DNA of 64,000 nucleotides from Longispora fulva. Lineage in GTDB: Bacteria > Actinomycetota > Actinomycetes > Mycobacteriales > Micromonosporaceae. The DNA is taken from NCBI RefSeq assembly GCF_015751905.1, contig NZ_JADOUF010000001.1, positions 3,472,001-3,536,000 of the forward strand, read 5' to 3'. Positions 49,175-58,718 of this stretch are shown piece by piece. Below the pieces are notes generated by a model. It was not told the DNA's origin. It searched no databases and worked only from the letters and a program-made list of their open reading frames with translations. Made by a program: the position numbers and the translations under genes. Numbering within the stretch: position 1 is the stretch's first letter; each line of letters starts with the position of its first letter.

Positions 49175-52100
49175 ATGCATGATGACCGCAGCCTGGTCGA
49201 GGCCCGTCTCAAGCGAGTCCTGGAGGAGCGGATCCGTCCGGCCGTCTATCCGGAGACGGTGCCGCTACGGGTGGAGATCTGGGTGGCCCCGGACGAACCC
49301 GTGCCCGTGGCGGAGGGGCTCGCGGCACCCCGCGTCCCGATCAGCGTCGGCGACCGGTGGGGCGCGCCGTGGGGCACGAGCTGGCTGACGGTGTCCGGCA
49401 CGGTACCGGAGCACTGGGCGGGCCGGACGGTGGAGGCCCTGCTCGACCTGGGCTTCGACGCCAACATGCCCGGATTCCAGTGCGAGGGGCTCGTCTACCT
49501 CTCCGACGGCACACCGGTCAAGGGGCTCAACCCGCGCAACCAGTGGGTGCGGATCGGCGCGCCGGTCAGCGGCGGCGAGGAGGTCCTGCTGCACATCGAG
49601 GCGGCCTCCAACCCCGTGCTGCTGGACTACCACCCCTTCCTGCCGACGGAGCTGGGCGACAAGCACACCGCCGGGGACGAGCCGCAGTACACGCTGGCCC
49701 AGATGGATCTCGCGGTGTTCGACGACACCGTATGGCAGCTGGTCCAGGACCTGGAGGTGCTCGGCGAGCTGATGGTCGAGCTGCCGGTCGAGGGTGCCCG
49801 GCGGTGGGACATCCTGCGCGCCGTCGACCGGGCCCTGGACGCCGTGGATCTCCAGGACGTCAACGGGACCGCCGCGGCGGCCCGCGAGCGGCTCGCCGGG
49901 GTGCTGGCCTCGCCGGCCGAGCCGTCCGCGCACCGGATCAGCGCGGTGGGGCACGCGCACATCGACTCGGCGTGGCTGTGGCCGCTGCGCGAGACTGTCC
50001 GCAAGGTCGCGCGGACCACGGCGAACATGACGGCGCTGCTCGACGACGAGCCGGACTTCATCTACACGATGTCGCAGGCCCAGCAGTACGCGTGGATCAA
50101 GGAACACCGCCCCGAGGTGTACGCCAAGGTGAAGAAGGCCGTGGCGGACGGCAGGTTCGTGCCCGCCGGTGGCATGTGGGTCGAGTCGGACACCAACATG
50201 CCGGGTTCCGAGGCGATGGCGCGGCAGTTCGTGCACGGCAAGCGGTTCTTCCTCGAGGAGTTCGGCGTCGACAACTCCGAGGCGTGGCTGCCCGACACCT
50301 TCGGGTTCGCCGGCGGTCTACCGCAGATCATCAGGGCGGCCGGCTCGAAGTGGCTGCTGACCCAGAAGATCTCCTGGAGCCAGATCAACAAGTTCCCGCA
50401 CCACACGTTCTGGTGGGAGGGCATCGACGGCACCCGGATCTTCACGCACTTCCCGCCGATCGACACGTACAACTGCTCGATGGTGGGCCGGGAGATCGCG
50501 CACGCCGCCCGCAACTTCAGGGACAAGGGCCGGGCGCGGCACTCCATCGCGCCGACCGGCTGGGGCGACGGCGGGGGCGGCACCACCCGGGAGATGATCG
50601 CCAAGGCCGCGCGCATGCGGGACCTGGAAGGCTCGGCGACCGTGCGGTGGGAGACCCCGGAGACGTTCTTCACCCAGGCCCAGGCCGAGTACCCGGATCC
50701 GCCGGTGTGGGTCGGCGAGCTCTACCTGGAGCTGCATCGCGCGACCCTGACCAGCCAGGCCAGGACCAAGCAGGGCAACCGGCGCAGCGAACACCTGCTC
50801 GTGGAGGCCGAGCTGTGGTCGGCCACCGCCGCGGTGCTGGCCGGCGTGCCCTATCCGTACGCGGACCTCGACCGGATCTGGAAGACGGTGCTCCTGCACC
50901 AGTTCCACGACATCCTGCCAGGTTCCTCGATCGCCTGGGTGCACCGTGAGGCGGAGAAGACGTACGCCGCGGTCGCCGACGAGCTGGGCGGTCTCATCAA
51001 CCGGGCGCTGCTGGCGCTGGCCGGTGACCCCGCCAGCGGTACCGAGGTCGTGTTCAACCCGGCCCCGCACAGCCGGGCCGCGGTGCCGGCCGGCGGCGGA
51101 CGGATCGTGGCCCCGGCGGCGGCGGAGGGGTGCGCCGTCACGGCCCACGCGGACGGCGGTTGGACGCTGGGCAACGGGCTGCTCAACGTCACCGTGGACG
51201 CCCGCGGCCTGGTCGTGTCCGCCTACGACGTCGCCGCGCGGCGCGAGGCGGTCCCACCCGGGGCCGCGGCCAACCTGCTGCAGATCCACCCGGACTTCCC
51301 GAACATGTGGGACGCCTGGGACGTCGACGAGTTCTACCGCAACACCGTCACCGACCTGACCGGCATCGACGACGTCACGGTCACCGTCGACACCCCGCAG
51401 CGGGTGTCCGTGCGGGTGACCCGCTCCTTCGGTGACTCGACGGCCGTGCAGACCATCTCGCTGGCCGCCGGCTCCCGGCGACTGGACCTGGACACCGAGG
51501 TCGACTGGCACGAGCGGGAAAAGTTCCTCAAGGTGGCGTTCCCCCTCGACATCCACACCGACCGGTACGCCGCGGAGACCCAGTACGGGCACCTCTACCG
51601 CCCCACGCATACGAACACCAGCTGGGACGCCGCCAAGTTCGAGGCGTGCAACCACCGGTTCGTGCACTTCGACGAGTCGGGCTGGGGCGCGGCGCTGGTC
51701 ACCGGCTCCACCTACGGCCACGACGTCACCCGGACGGTCCGGACGGCCGACCAGGGCACCACGACGACGGTCCGCGCGTCGCTGCTGCGGGCGCCCCGCT
51801 TCCCCGACCCGCACACCGACCAGGGCGTGCACCGGTTCCGGCACGCGCTCGTCGTGGGGTGCGCGATCGCCGACGCGGTCCGCGAGGGCTACGCGGTCAA
51901 CCTGCCCGAACGGGTGCTCGCCGGGGACGCGGCCGTTGCGCCGCTGTTCGCCGTGGACGACGACGCCGTGGTGATCACGGCGGTGAAACTGGCCGACGAC
52001 GCCAGCGGGGACGTCGTCGTCCGGTTCTACGAGTCGCTCGGCGGTCGGGCCAGGGCGCGGCTGACGCCGTCGTTCGCGTTCGCCGACGTCACGGCCTGCG

Positions 52101-52207
52101 ATCTGCTCGAACGGCCCACCGGGGGGTCCGTGGCCGTCGAGGGCGGGGCGGTCGGGCTCCAGTTGCGGCCGTTCGAGCTGGTCACGCTGCGGTTCCGGCG
52201 CGGGTAG
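49175..52207 (+). CDS. GH38 alpha-mannosidase
   Basis: A 1010-residue cytoplasmic alpha-mannosidase. The zinc-binding start of the catalytic domain is HIDSAWLWP (His262, Asp264), and the nucleophile Asp374 is in EAWLPDTFGF. A middle helical domain and two beta domains follow, with NPAPHSRAAVP and RFRHALVVG. It removes alpha-linked mannose from glycans. AAGGAG eight bases upstream fixes the ATG. It follows the GH5-like gene in one operon; a 14-bp hairpin ends the transcript. Confidence 0.95.
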   Translation: MHDDRSLVEARLKRVLEERIRPAVYPETVPLRVEIWVAPDEPVPVAEGLAAPRVPISVGDRWGAPWGTSWLTVSGTVPEHWAGRTVEALLDLGFDANMPGFQCEGLVYLSDGTPVKGLNPRNQWVRIGAPVSGGEEVLLHIEAASNPVLLDYHPFLPTELGDKHTAGDEPQYTLAQMDLAVFDDTVWQLVQDLEVLGELMVELPVEGARRWDILRAVDRALDAVDLQDVNGTAAAARERLAGVLASPAEPSAHRISAVGHAHIDSAWLWPLRETVRKVARTTANMTALLDDEPDFIYTMSQAQQYAWIKEHRPEVYAKVKKAVADGRFVPAGGMWVESDTNMPGSEAMARQFVHGKRFFLEEFGVDNSEAWLPDTFGFAGGLPQIIRAAGSKWLLTQKISWSQINKFPHHTFWWEGIDGTRIFTHFPPIDTYNCSMVGREIAHAARNFRDKGRARHSIAPTGWGDGGGGTTREMIAKAARMRDLEGSATVRWETPETFFTQAQAEYPDPPVWVGELYLELHRATLTSQARTKQGNRRSEHLLVEAELWSATAAVLAGVPYPYADLDRIWKTVLLHQFHDILPGSSIAWVHREAEKTYAAVADELGGLINRALLALAGDPASGTEVVFNPAPHSRAAVPAGGGRIVAPAAAEGCAVTAHADGGWTLGNGLLNVTVDARGLVVSAYDVAARREAVPPGAAANLLQIHPDFPNMWDAWDVDEFYRNTVTDLTGIDDVTVTVDTPQRVSVRVTRSFGDSTAVQTISLAAGSRRLDLDTEVDWHEREKFLKVAFPLDIHTDRYAAETQYGHLYRPTHTNTSWDAAKFEACNHRFVHFDESGWGAALVTGSTYGHDVTRTVRTADQGTTTTVRASLLRAPRFPDPHTDQGVHRFRHALVVGCAIADAVREGYAVNLPERVLAGDAAVAPLFAVDDDAVVITAVKLADDASGDVVVRFYESLGGRARARLTPSFAFADVTACDLLERPTGGSVAVEGGAVGLQLRPFELVTLRFRRG

Positions 52208-52215
52208 CCGCCGGT

Positions 52216-52255
52216 GCGCGTGGGCCGACCTCCTCGCGGGAGTCGGCCCACGCGC
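52216..52255. terminator. Bidirectional hairpin terminator
   Basis: GCGCGTGGGCCGAC and its exact complement form a 14-bp stem with a 12-base loop between the convergent GH38 and GH85 genes. Confidence 0.8.
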
Positions 52256-52259
52256 CCGG

Positions 52260-54875
52260 TCAGGTTCCGTAGACCTCGAGTTCGTAGATTCTGGTCGCCT
52301 TGTCGCTCGTCTGGGTCGGCGTGGTCACGTTCAGCCGCACGTACCGGGCCGGGGTGGCCGTGATCGGGTGGGTGGTGACCGCCGCGGTGTTGTTCGCGAC
52401 CGTCACCGCCGTGGTCCAGGTGCCGCCGTCCGTGGACAGCTCGATGGTGAACGTCCTGGTGTTGTAGCTGGCCGTCTCGCCACCGGCCGAGGCGTGTCTG
52501 ACCACGAACTGGTCCACCTGCCGCACCGATCCGAGGTCCACCCGCAGCCAGCTGGGCGTGGTCAGCGAACAGAACTTGTCGGAGTTGCCGCCGCCGACAC
52601 TGCCGTTGACCGCCTTGGCCGGGGTCTCGGCGGAGTTGGCCGGGGTGGTGCCGGTGGCCGGTGCGTTCAGTGCCAGGTTCACCGACGGGCCCGAGCCCCA
52701 GGTGAGCACGGCTGTCGCCGCCGGGCCCTCGTCGCCGGTGACGGAGACCGGCACGAGCTGGAGGGTGGAGGTGGCCTCGGCGGCGACCCGCTGGAGGTCG
52801 TTGACGTAGAACACCTCGTCGTAGACCCGGCCGATCGCCTCCAGGCTGCCGTCCGGCCGGACCCGGCGCAGGTCGTAGTGCCACACGCCCGGGGCACCGA
52901 ACGTCCACGACAGCAGCAGCTCGGCCGACGTGCCGTAGAAGTGGCTCGCGTCCAGCCGGAAGCCGGTCGGCGCGGCGGGCGTCACGGCGGGACCGTCCAG
53001 CAGGGCCAGTTCACCCACGTTGACGGCGTAGCTGGTCTGCCGCGCGGCGGTGAACCGCAGGCTGACCGCCGCGATGGTCCGGCCGGCGTGGCCGCCCAGC
53101 TGCACCGCCGCGGTGTTCCAGCCGGCCGCGTACGCACCGGCGACGGGCACCCAGGTGGTCTGGGTCGGCGAGTCCTCGAACACGAGCCCCAGGCTCAGGC
53201 CCAGGTCGCTGCCCGCGCCGCCGGCGTTGTAGACGATCCGCGCCGTGGTCGCCGAGCTGGCGGGGAGCCTGGTCTTGAACAGCCGGATGTCGTTGCTGTC
53301 GCCGGCCTGCAGCGTCCCGGACACCTTCAGCGAGGTGCCGCCGTCCCACGCCGTCGTCGCGTCGTAGTCCACGGTGAGCTTCGCGCCCGATCCGGCGGCG
53401 CGCACCCACCACTGCCAGGTGGGCAGGATGTCGGCGACCCCGGCGTGGGCCCAGGGCACGGAACCGACCCGGACCCCGCGCCGGTGGAAGGCCGCGCCCT
53501 TGCCCGTGTTGAACCGGGTCACGAACGGGAATGCGCCGATGGCCGAGCGCTCGACGATGTAGTGCGCGACGCCGTCCCAGACCTGGTACGCGTCGTAGGG
53601 GGCGTTCAGGTCCGCCTGGGTGGGCGCGCGGAGCCGGCCCGTGGCCGTCGGGTCGGAGTTGGGCCCGGACCAGAACCGCCGTTCCATGGCGTAGCGGGTC
53701 TGCTGGGTCGCGGGGTTGGTGAGGTCGACGCCGGGTGGCGCGCTGATCGAGGTGGTGCCGAACAGCGCCCAACTGGTCCGCGCCGGGCCGCCGTCGGGGA
53801 AGTTCTGCCGCGGGTCGTAGTCCAGGGAGTTCACGAATCCGCGCTGCTGGATCTCGCTGCCGGCGAACACGGTCGCGTAGGGATCCAACCCCAGGCTCTG
53901 GGCGTACGAGCGCGACGAGGACAGCCGGGTGGTGTTCCACGCGTAGTTGAGGAACATGCTGTGGCAGACGGGGGTGCCGGCGTTGAGTACCCAGGGAGCG
54001 TTCGCGCTGTTGAACTGGTTCTGGTAGGACACCGAACCGCCGGGCAGCATGGCGTCGTACCACTGCACGTGGAAGCCCGCCGGGGCCTTGGCCCGCAGGT
54101 ACTTGAGCATCGCCATCAGCCTGGTCGCGTCCGCCGCGGCGACATTGCCCTCCTGGTTCACGAAGTAGCCGTCGAAGCCGAAGTAGGCCGCCATGGCCAG
54201 CAGCTTGTCGGCCACCGGGTACGAACCGTCCGGAGCGCTGACCACGAGGTTGGCGAACGTGTCGCCGCGCGGCCAGAACCAGCAGCCCAGACTCCGCACG
54301 CCGTTGCGGTGCGCGGCGTCGGTCCACGCCGGGTTCGGCAGGTTCACCACGCCGTAGGTCGCGCCGGTGGCCGTCAGCGGGGAGTCGGCGGTGATCAGGC
54401 CGTGCCAGGCGGCGTAGATGTCCTGGTACTGCCAGAAGCGGGACGTGCGCAACGACATGTCGTTCTGGTAGCGCAGGCTCCGGTAGCCGAACTTGCCGTA
54501 GTAGTCGTCGGACAGGTCGAGCACCTGTGGACCGTGGGCGAGGGCCGGCTTGGCCTGAGTGGCGACGAACACCGGGATGCGCGGCGCGAGCGGGACGCGG
54601 GAGCGCGAGTACCGCGCGTAGGGGTCGGTGGCCGGGCTCCACGTGGCGAGGTCGCGGGACAGGTAGCCGTGCATGACCGGCTGGCGCGGGGTGACGGTCA
54701 GGCCGGCCGGGTCGGTGGTGGAGTCGGGCGGTGCGGCGCTGGCCAGCGGCGCGGGAGCGGCCGGTGCGGCCGCGCCGGCCGGGGTGCGCGCCAGCAGGCC
54801 CCCGATGCCGATCGCCGCGCCGGCGGCGACGGTGCCGCGGAGCAGTGTCCTTCTGCTGACAGGTGGGATTTCCAT
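52260..54875 (-). CDS. Secreted GH85 endo-beta-N-acetylglucosaminidase
   Basis: An 871-residue exported enzyme that cleaves the chitobiose core of N-glycans. A Tat-type signal (SRRTLLRGTVAAGAAIG, about 7-45) is followed by the GH85 domain (about 60-500). The catalytic pair is Asn240 and Glu242 in DGYFVNQEG, as in Endo-A and Endo-M. A beta-sandwich (about 500-640), a fibronectin-like part and a C-terminal F5/8-type CBM32 (about 740-871) complete it. GGGAGG seven bases upstream supports ATG 54875. It is controlled from operator 3. Confidence 0.93.
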   Translation of the reverse strand: MEIPPVSRRTLLRGTVAAGAAIGIGGLLARTPAGAAAPAAPAPLASAAPPDSTTDPAGLTVTPRQPVMHGYLSRDLATWSPATDPYARYSRSRVPLAPRIPVFVATQAKPALAHGPQVLDLSDDYYGKFGYRSLRYQNDMSLRTSRFWQYQDIYAAWHGLITADSPLTATGATYGVVNLPNPAWTDAAHRNGVRSLGCWFWPRGDTFANLVVSAPDGSYPVADKLLAMAAYFGFDGYFVNQEGNVAAADATRLMAMLKYLRAKAPAGFHVQWYDAMLPGGSVSYQNQFNSANAPWVLNAGTPVCHSMFLNYAWNTTRLSSSRSYAQSLGLDPYATVFAGSEIQQRGFVNSLDYDPRQNFPDGGPARTSWALFGTTSISAPPGVDLTNPATQQTRYAMERRFWSGPNSDPTATGRLRAPTQADLNAPYDAYQVWDGVAHYIVERSAIGAFPFVTRFNTGKGAAFHRRGVRVGSVPWAHAGVADILPTWQWWVRAAGSGAKLTVDYDATTAWDGGTSLKVSGTLQAGDSNDIRLFKTRLPASSATTARIVYNAGGAGSDLGLSLGLVFEDSPTQTTWVPVAGAYAAGWNTAAVQLGGHAGRTIAAVSLRFTAARQTSYAVNVGELALLDGPAVTPAAPTGFRLDASHFYGTSAELLLSWTFGAPGVWHYDLRRVRPDGSLEAIGRVYDEVFYVNDLQRVAAEATSTLQLVPVSVTGDEGPAATAVLTWGSGPSVNLALNAPATGTTPANSAETPAKAVNGSVGGGNSDKFCSLTTPSWLRVDLGSVRQVDQFVVRHASAGGETASYNTRTFTIELSTDGGTWTTAVTVANNTAAVTTHPITATPARYVRLNVTTPTQTSDKATRIYELEVYGT

Positions 54876-54893
54876 GCTGCGCCTCCCAGGATG

Positions 54894-54941
54894 GTAAATC
54901 GGTTTAGTGCTCACCATCGCAGCCCCCGGAGGGAGAGTCAA
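54894..54941 (-). promoter_or_regulatory. Endoglycosidase promoter with LacI-type operator 3
   Basis: On the minus strand TTGACT (54936-54941) and GATGGT (54913-54918) are 17 bases apart. GTAAATCGGTTTAG at 54894-54907 lies at the expected transcription start, the same placement as operator 1, and matches operator 2 at 12 of 14 positions. Confidence 0.7.
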
Positions 54942-55066
54942 TCCATCCTATTCGATGCCGAGTGCGGCGCGGCCCCTTTCGGTGACTCTGGGTGCGCGGA
55001 GACTGCACCAATTTGGTCGTCTGACCGGATTCTCCGGTCGCTCCGAGGGAACCGGCCGGACGGGGC

Positions 55067-55504
55067 CTACAGCAGCCGCAGCGTGAGGAACGGGTACTCG
55101 TCCCCGGGCGGAAGATACCGGTCCACCTCCACGAACCCGTGCGACTCGGCGAACCGCAGCCCGTCCGGGTTCGACGCCAGGACGATGGTCTCGATCACCT
55201 CCGCGCCCAGCTCCCGGGCCCGGGCCACCGCCGCGGCGTGGTACTCCTCCCCGTACCCCCGGCGGCGGTGTTCCGGGAGCACCCGGACGATCACCGTGGC
55301 GGTCGCCGGGTCACCGGTCGGCGGGCGCACCGTCGCACAGCCGACGAGGACGTCGTCGCGGTAAGCCACCGTGAGATGGTTGCGCCCCACGCGTTCGCGC
55401 ACCTCGTCCGGCGACAGCGGGTCGGTGGGGATGATCAGATTGTGGACGGACCGCCAGTCCTCGAGGGTGGCGTCGTCCACCGGTTCGATCCGGAGCACAG
55501 ACAT
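55067..55504 (-). CDS. GNAT N-acetyltransferase
   Basis: A 145-residue single-domain GNAT acetyltransferase. The acetyl-CoA loop VRVLPEHRRRGYGEEYHAAAV (about 79-99) is intact and is preceded by VGCATVRPP. It ends LRFAESHGFVEVDRY. The substrate is unknown. The ATG at 55504 starts exactly at the fold (MSVLRIEPVDD); a longer reading would run antisense through the next gene. It lies 32 bases downstream of the Nudix gene on the same strand and may be co-transcribed. Confidence 0.85.
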   Translation of the reverse strand: MSVLRIEPVDDATLEDWRSVHNLIIPTDPLSPDEVRERVGRNHLTVAYRDDVLVGCATVRPPTGDPATATVIVRVLPEHRRRGYGEEYHAAAVARARELGAEVIETIVLASNPDGLRFAESHGFVEVDRYLPPGDEYPFLTLRLL

Positions 55505-55536
55505 CAGCACACCGAACGCGATCACCCGGGCCGGCG

Positions 55537-56367
55537 TCAACCGGATTGACGCGGACCCGGTCGCGACGGGGCGAGCCGGCCGGAGGACTCCCGGCGGTGG
55601 GAGTCGGCCAGCTCGGCGGCCAGGTCCTCCTGGCCGGCGGCCACTGCGGCGTTGACCTTCGCGACGTAGGCGTCGTGCGTCCGGCGGGCCCACGCGTCCG
55701 GGGCGAACGGCCCGTCCAGCGCCGCCCACTGCAACAGCATGATGGTCTTCGCGTCCGCGATCCGCCCGTCGCGGACCATCGCGAGCGCCTCGCCGAACGG
55801 CAGCTCCACGACGGCGATGTCCTCGCCCTCGGCCGCGACGCCCCCACCCCCGGACCCGGCACCCGACCGGTACGGTGCGGCGAAGAAGTGCAGCCGCTCG
55901 GTGACCGAGCCGGGGCTCATGTACACCTCGAACACCCGGCGGATGTCGCCGATGACGTGCCCGGTCTCCTCGGCGGCCTCCCTGCGCACCGCCTCGCCCG
56001 GCTGGTCGCCGTCGAGCAGGCCGGCCGCCGTCTCGATCAGCATCCCGTCGGGGTGGCCGTTGACGTACGCCGGGAAGCGGAACTGCCGGGTCAGCAGCAC
56101 CGTGCCGCGGTCGGGTTCGTAGAGCAGCACCGTGGCCCCGTCGCCCCGGTCGTACGTCTCGCGCTGCTGGCGGCTCCAGTGCCCGTCGCTGTGCTGGAAG
56201 TCGAAGGTGGTCCGGCGCAGCACGTACCAGTCGCAGGACAGCACCTCCACGTCGCGCACCCGGACCCGCGGGTTGCCGGTCAGGCCGCGGCCGTGGCGGT
56301 CCAGCCCGGTCCGACCGCGCCGGTCGGGGGTGTCGACGCCGGGACGGTACCCGTCGATGGGGGTCAC
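55537..56367 (-). CDS. Nudix hydrolase, NudK (GDP-mannose pyrophosphatase)-like
   Basis: A 276-residue Nudix hydrolase of the NudK type. The Nudix box runs GLLDGDQPGEAVRREAAEETGH, with its REAAEE core, and MSPGSVTERLHFFAAPY is the segment seen in NudK, which hydrolyses GDP-mannose. Here the first Glu of the box reads Gln in part (DGDQPGE), so activity may vary. AAGGAG five bases before GTG 56367 decides the start over an ATG at 56385 that overlaps the DeoR stop. It is in an operon after the DeoR gene. Confidence 0.8.
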   Translation of the reverse strand: MTPIDGYRPGVDTPDRRGRTGLDRHGRGLTGNPRVRVRDVEVLSCDWYVLRRTTFDFQHSDGHWSRQQRETYDRGDGATVLLYEPDRGTVLLTRQFRFPAYVNGHPDGMLIETAAGLLDGDQPGEAVRREAAEETGHVIGDIRRVFEVYMSPGSVTERLHFFAAPYRSGAGSGGGGVAAEGEDIAVVELPFGEALAMVRDGRIADAKTIMLLQWAALDGPFAPDAWARRTHDAYVAKVNAAVAAGQEDLAAELADSHRRESSGRLAPSRPGPRQSG

Positions 56368-56381
56368 GCGTGCTCCTTCCG

Positions 56382-57167
56382 TCATGCCAGGACGATCTCG
56401 ACGCCCGCGTCGCGCAGCGCCGTCAGCGTCTCGGGGCCCATCGGGTGGGTGTCGGGGTCGTCGGCCGCGGCGTCGGTGACGAACGTGTCCACCGCGCCGA
56501 GCGGTGCGACCTGGCTGAAGGCGCGCACGCCGAGCTTGGTCGCGTCGGCCACCGCGACGGTGCGGGCGGCCTGGGTGAGCCCGACCTGTTTGACGGCGGC
56601 GTCGTCGAGGGAGAACTCCGACCAGCCGTGTCGGGCGTGCACGCCGCCGATCGACATCACGAACAGGTCGAACGCCATCGCCTCCATCGTCCGCACCGCG
56701 AGCGGGCCGACCAGCGACCGCTCCCCCGGCCGGGACTGGCCGCCGACCACGAGCAGCCGGATCCCCGGCAGGTCGGCGAGCCGCACGGCAGCCTGCAGAC
56801 TCAGCACCGCCACGGTCAGCGGGCCGCGGGCCGCCAGGTGCCCGGCGACGTGCACGGTCGTCGTGCCTGCGTCGAGGAGCACCGTCGAGCCGGGCTCGAC
56901 GAGATCGGCGACAGCCCGGCCGAGCCGGTCCTTCGTGGCGGCCTGCCAGCCCTCGCGGGCCGTGAACCCGGCCTCCTCCTCGCGGGACCGGGTGGCCACC
57001 GCGCCGCCGTGCACCCGCCGGACGAGGCCCTGGCGCTCCAGCTCGTCGAGGTCGCGGCGCACCGTCATCTCGGACACCCCGAGGCGCCCGGCCAGCTCCG
57101 CCACGGACACCCGGCCGGCGCCCTGCACCAGCCGCAACGTCAGATCCCACCGGTTCGCCACCTTCAC
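56382..57167 (-). CDS. DeoR-family regulator
   Basis: A 261-residue sugar-responsive regulator. The N-terminal helix-turn-helix has VAELAGRLGVSEMTVRRDLDELERQGLVRRVHGGA. The C-terminal domain, related to isomerases, binds a phosphorylated sugar and has AGTTTVHVAGHL and GVHARHGWSEFSLDDAAVKQ. GTG at 57167 starts it. It is divergent from the carotenoid oxygenase gene with GTTCGAAC between them. Its likely targets are the Nudix gene and itself. Confidence 0.9.
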   Translation of the reverse strand: MKVANRWDLTLRLVQGAGRVSVAELAGRLGVSEMTVRRDLDELERQGLVRRVHGGAVATRSREEEAGFTAREGWQAATKDRLGRAVADLVEPGSTVLLDAGTTTVHVAGHLAARGPLTVAVLSLQAAVRLADLPGIRLLVVGGQSRPGERSLVGPLAVRTMEAMAFDLFVMSIGGVHARHGWSEFSLDDAAVKQVGLTQAARTVAVADATKLGVRAFSQVAPLGAVDTFVTDAAADDPDTHPMGPETLTALRDAGVEIVLA

Positions 57168-57190
57168 ACCCCCAGTTCTACCATGAAAAT

Positions 57191-57198
57191 GTTCGAAC
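57191..57198. promoter_or_regulatory. GTTCGAAC palindrome in DeoR intergenic region
   Basis: An 8-bp palindrome, followed on the minus strand by ATTTTC, lies between the divergent DeoR and carotenoid oxygenase genes. It could be the DeoR operator, but no second copy was found. Confidence 0.35.
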
Positions 57199-57242
57199 TA
57201 ACAACGCGATGTGACGGACCTGAAAGGTCTAGAGTCGCGGCC

Positions 57243-58643
57243 ATGGCGATCACCGAGGGATTCGACAGCCTCCGATCCGAGCTCACCGACGCGCCACTCC
57301 CCGTGCGCGGCGCCCTGCCCGGGTGGCTGTCCGGCACCCTGATCCGCAACGGGCCGGCGTTGTTCGACGCCGGCGGCACCTCGTTCCGGCACTGGTTCGA
57401 CGGGCAGGCGATGCTGCACCGGTTCGGGTTCGCCGACGGGGCCGTCACCTACACCAACCGGTTCCTGGACACCCCGGGCCTGCGGTCGGCCCGCGACGAC
57501 GGGCGGATCGGGTACACGGAGTTCGCCACCGATCCTTGCGCGTCGCTGTTCGGCCGGTTCTTCAGCCGGTTCCGGCGCGGGTCCGGGGTCAACCCCAACG
57601 TCAACATCTCCCGGTACGGCGAGCACGACGTGGCCCTCACCGAGGTCCCGATGGCCGTGGAGTTCGACCACGCGACCCTGGCGACCATCGGGGTGCTCGC
57701 GCCCGACAGCGGCCCGACCGGCAACGTGACCACGGCGCACCCGCACGAGGCGCCTGGCACCGGTGACCTGGTCAACTTCGTGCTCCGATTCGGACCGAAG
57801 AGCAGCTACCAGGTGTACCGGCAGCCGGCCGGCGGCACCACCCGCCACCTCCTCGGCACGGTCACCGCCGCCCGCCCCGGCTACGTGCACAGCTTCGCCG
57901 TCACCGAACACCACGCGGTGCTCGCTATCTTCCCGCTGGTCGTGAACCCGCTGTCGTTCTTCCTGCGCGGTCGCCCCTTCATCGAGAACTACCGGTGGCG
58001 GCCGGAGCTGGGCACCCGGATCGTCGTCATGGACCTGCGCGACGGGTCGGTCCGCGCCGACCACACCGCGCCGCCGTTCTTCGCCTTCCACCACATCAAC
58101 GCCTTCGAGGACGGCGGCCGGCTCGTCCTGGACGTGTGCGCGTACGAGGACGCGCGGATCATCGACGCCCTGTACCTCGACCGGCTGCGCGCCGGGGACG
58201 AGGCGCCGGTGTCGCACCCCACCCGGTACACCGTGGACCTCGACACCGGTGGCGTGGACGTCCGGCGGCTGTCCGACGAGCCGATGGAACTGCCGCGGAT
58301 CGCGTACCGCACCCACAACGGCCGGCCCTACCGGTACGCGTACGGGGTCGGCACCACCACCCGGAGGGACCTCTTCGACCAGCTCGTGAAGCTCGACACG
58401 CACACCGGGGAGACCCGGCTGTGGCACGTACCGGGCAGCTACCCGGGCGAGCCGGTGTTCGTGCCGGCCCCCGGGTCGACCGGCGAGGACGACGGGGTGG
58501 TGCTGTCCGTGGTCCTCGACGGGGACGCCGGCCGCTCGGCGCTCGTGGTGCTGGACGCGGCGTCGTGGGCGGAGGTGGCCCGCGCCGAGGTGCCGCACGT
58601 CGTGCCGTTCGGCTTCCACGGCCAGTTCTCGCACCGCGCCTGA
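57243..58643 (+). CDS. Carotenoid cleavage oxygenase (RPE65 family)
   Basis: A 466-residue non-haem iron oxygenase of the carotenoid/stilbene cleavage family, a seven-bladed beta-propeller. The four iron-binding His are seen in TTAHPHEAPG, GYVHSFAVTEHH, FFAFHHINAFED and FGFHGQFSH at the C-terminus. The N-terminal IRNGPALFD, DGQAMLHRF and TGNVTTAHPHEAP are family motifs. It cleaves polyene double bonds to aldehydes; the substrate is unknown and no carotenoid synthesis genes are nearby. It starts at ATG 57243, divergent from DeoR. Confidence 0.92.
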   Translation: MAITEGFDSLRSELTDAPLPVRGALPGWLSGTLIRNGPALFDAGGTSFRHWFDGQAMLHRFGFADGAVTYTNRFLDTPGLRSARDDGRIGYTEFATDPCASLFGRFFSRFRRGSGVNPNVNISRYGEHDVALTEVPMAVEFDHATLATIGVLAPDSGPTGNVTTAHPHEAPGTGDLVNFVLRFGPKSSYQVYRQPAGGTTRHLLGTVTAARPGYVHSFAVTEHHAVLAIFPLVVNPLSFFLRGRPFIENYRWRPELGTRIVVMDLRDGSVRADHTAPPFFAFHHINAFEDGGRLVLDVCAYEDARIIDALYLDRLRAGDEAPVSHPTRYTVDLDTGGVDVRRLSDEPMELPRIAYRTHNGRPYRYAYGVGTTTRRDLFDQLVKLDTHTGETRLWHVPGSYPGEPVFVPAPGSTGEDDGVVLSVVLDGDAGRSALVVLDAASWAEVARAEVPHVVPFGFHGQFSHRA

Positions 58644-58682
58644 TCAGGCGGATGCCGCCTGACCATGCCCACCTGGCAATGA

Positions 58683-58712
58683 TTGACGGAAACTCTAAGA
58701 TCTGCGTAATCT
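58683..58712 (+). promoter_or_regulatory. Leaderless promoter of the RpiR-type gene
   Basis: TTGACG (58683-58688) and TAATCT (58707-58712) are 18 bases apart, and the -10 box is six bases before the ATG at 58719. No ribosome-binding site is present. Confidence 0.65.
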
Positions 58713-58718
58713 GTTGCC

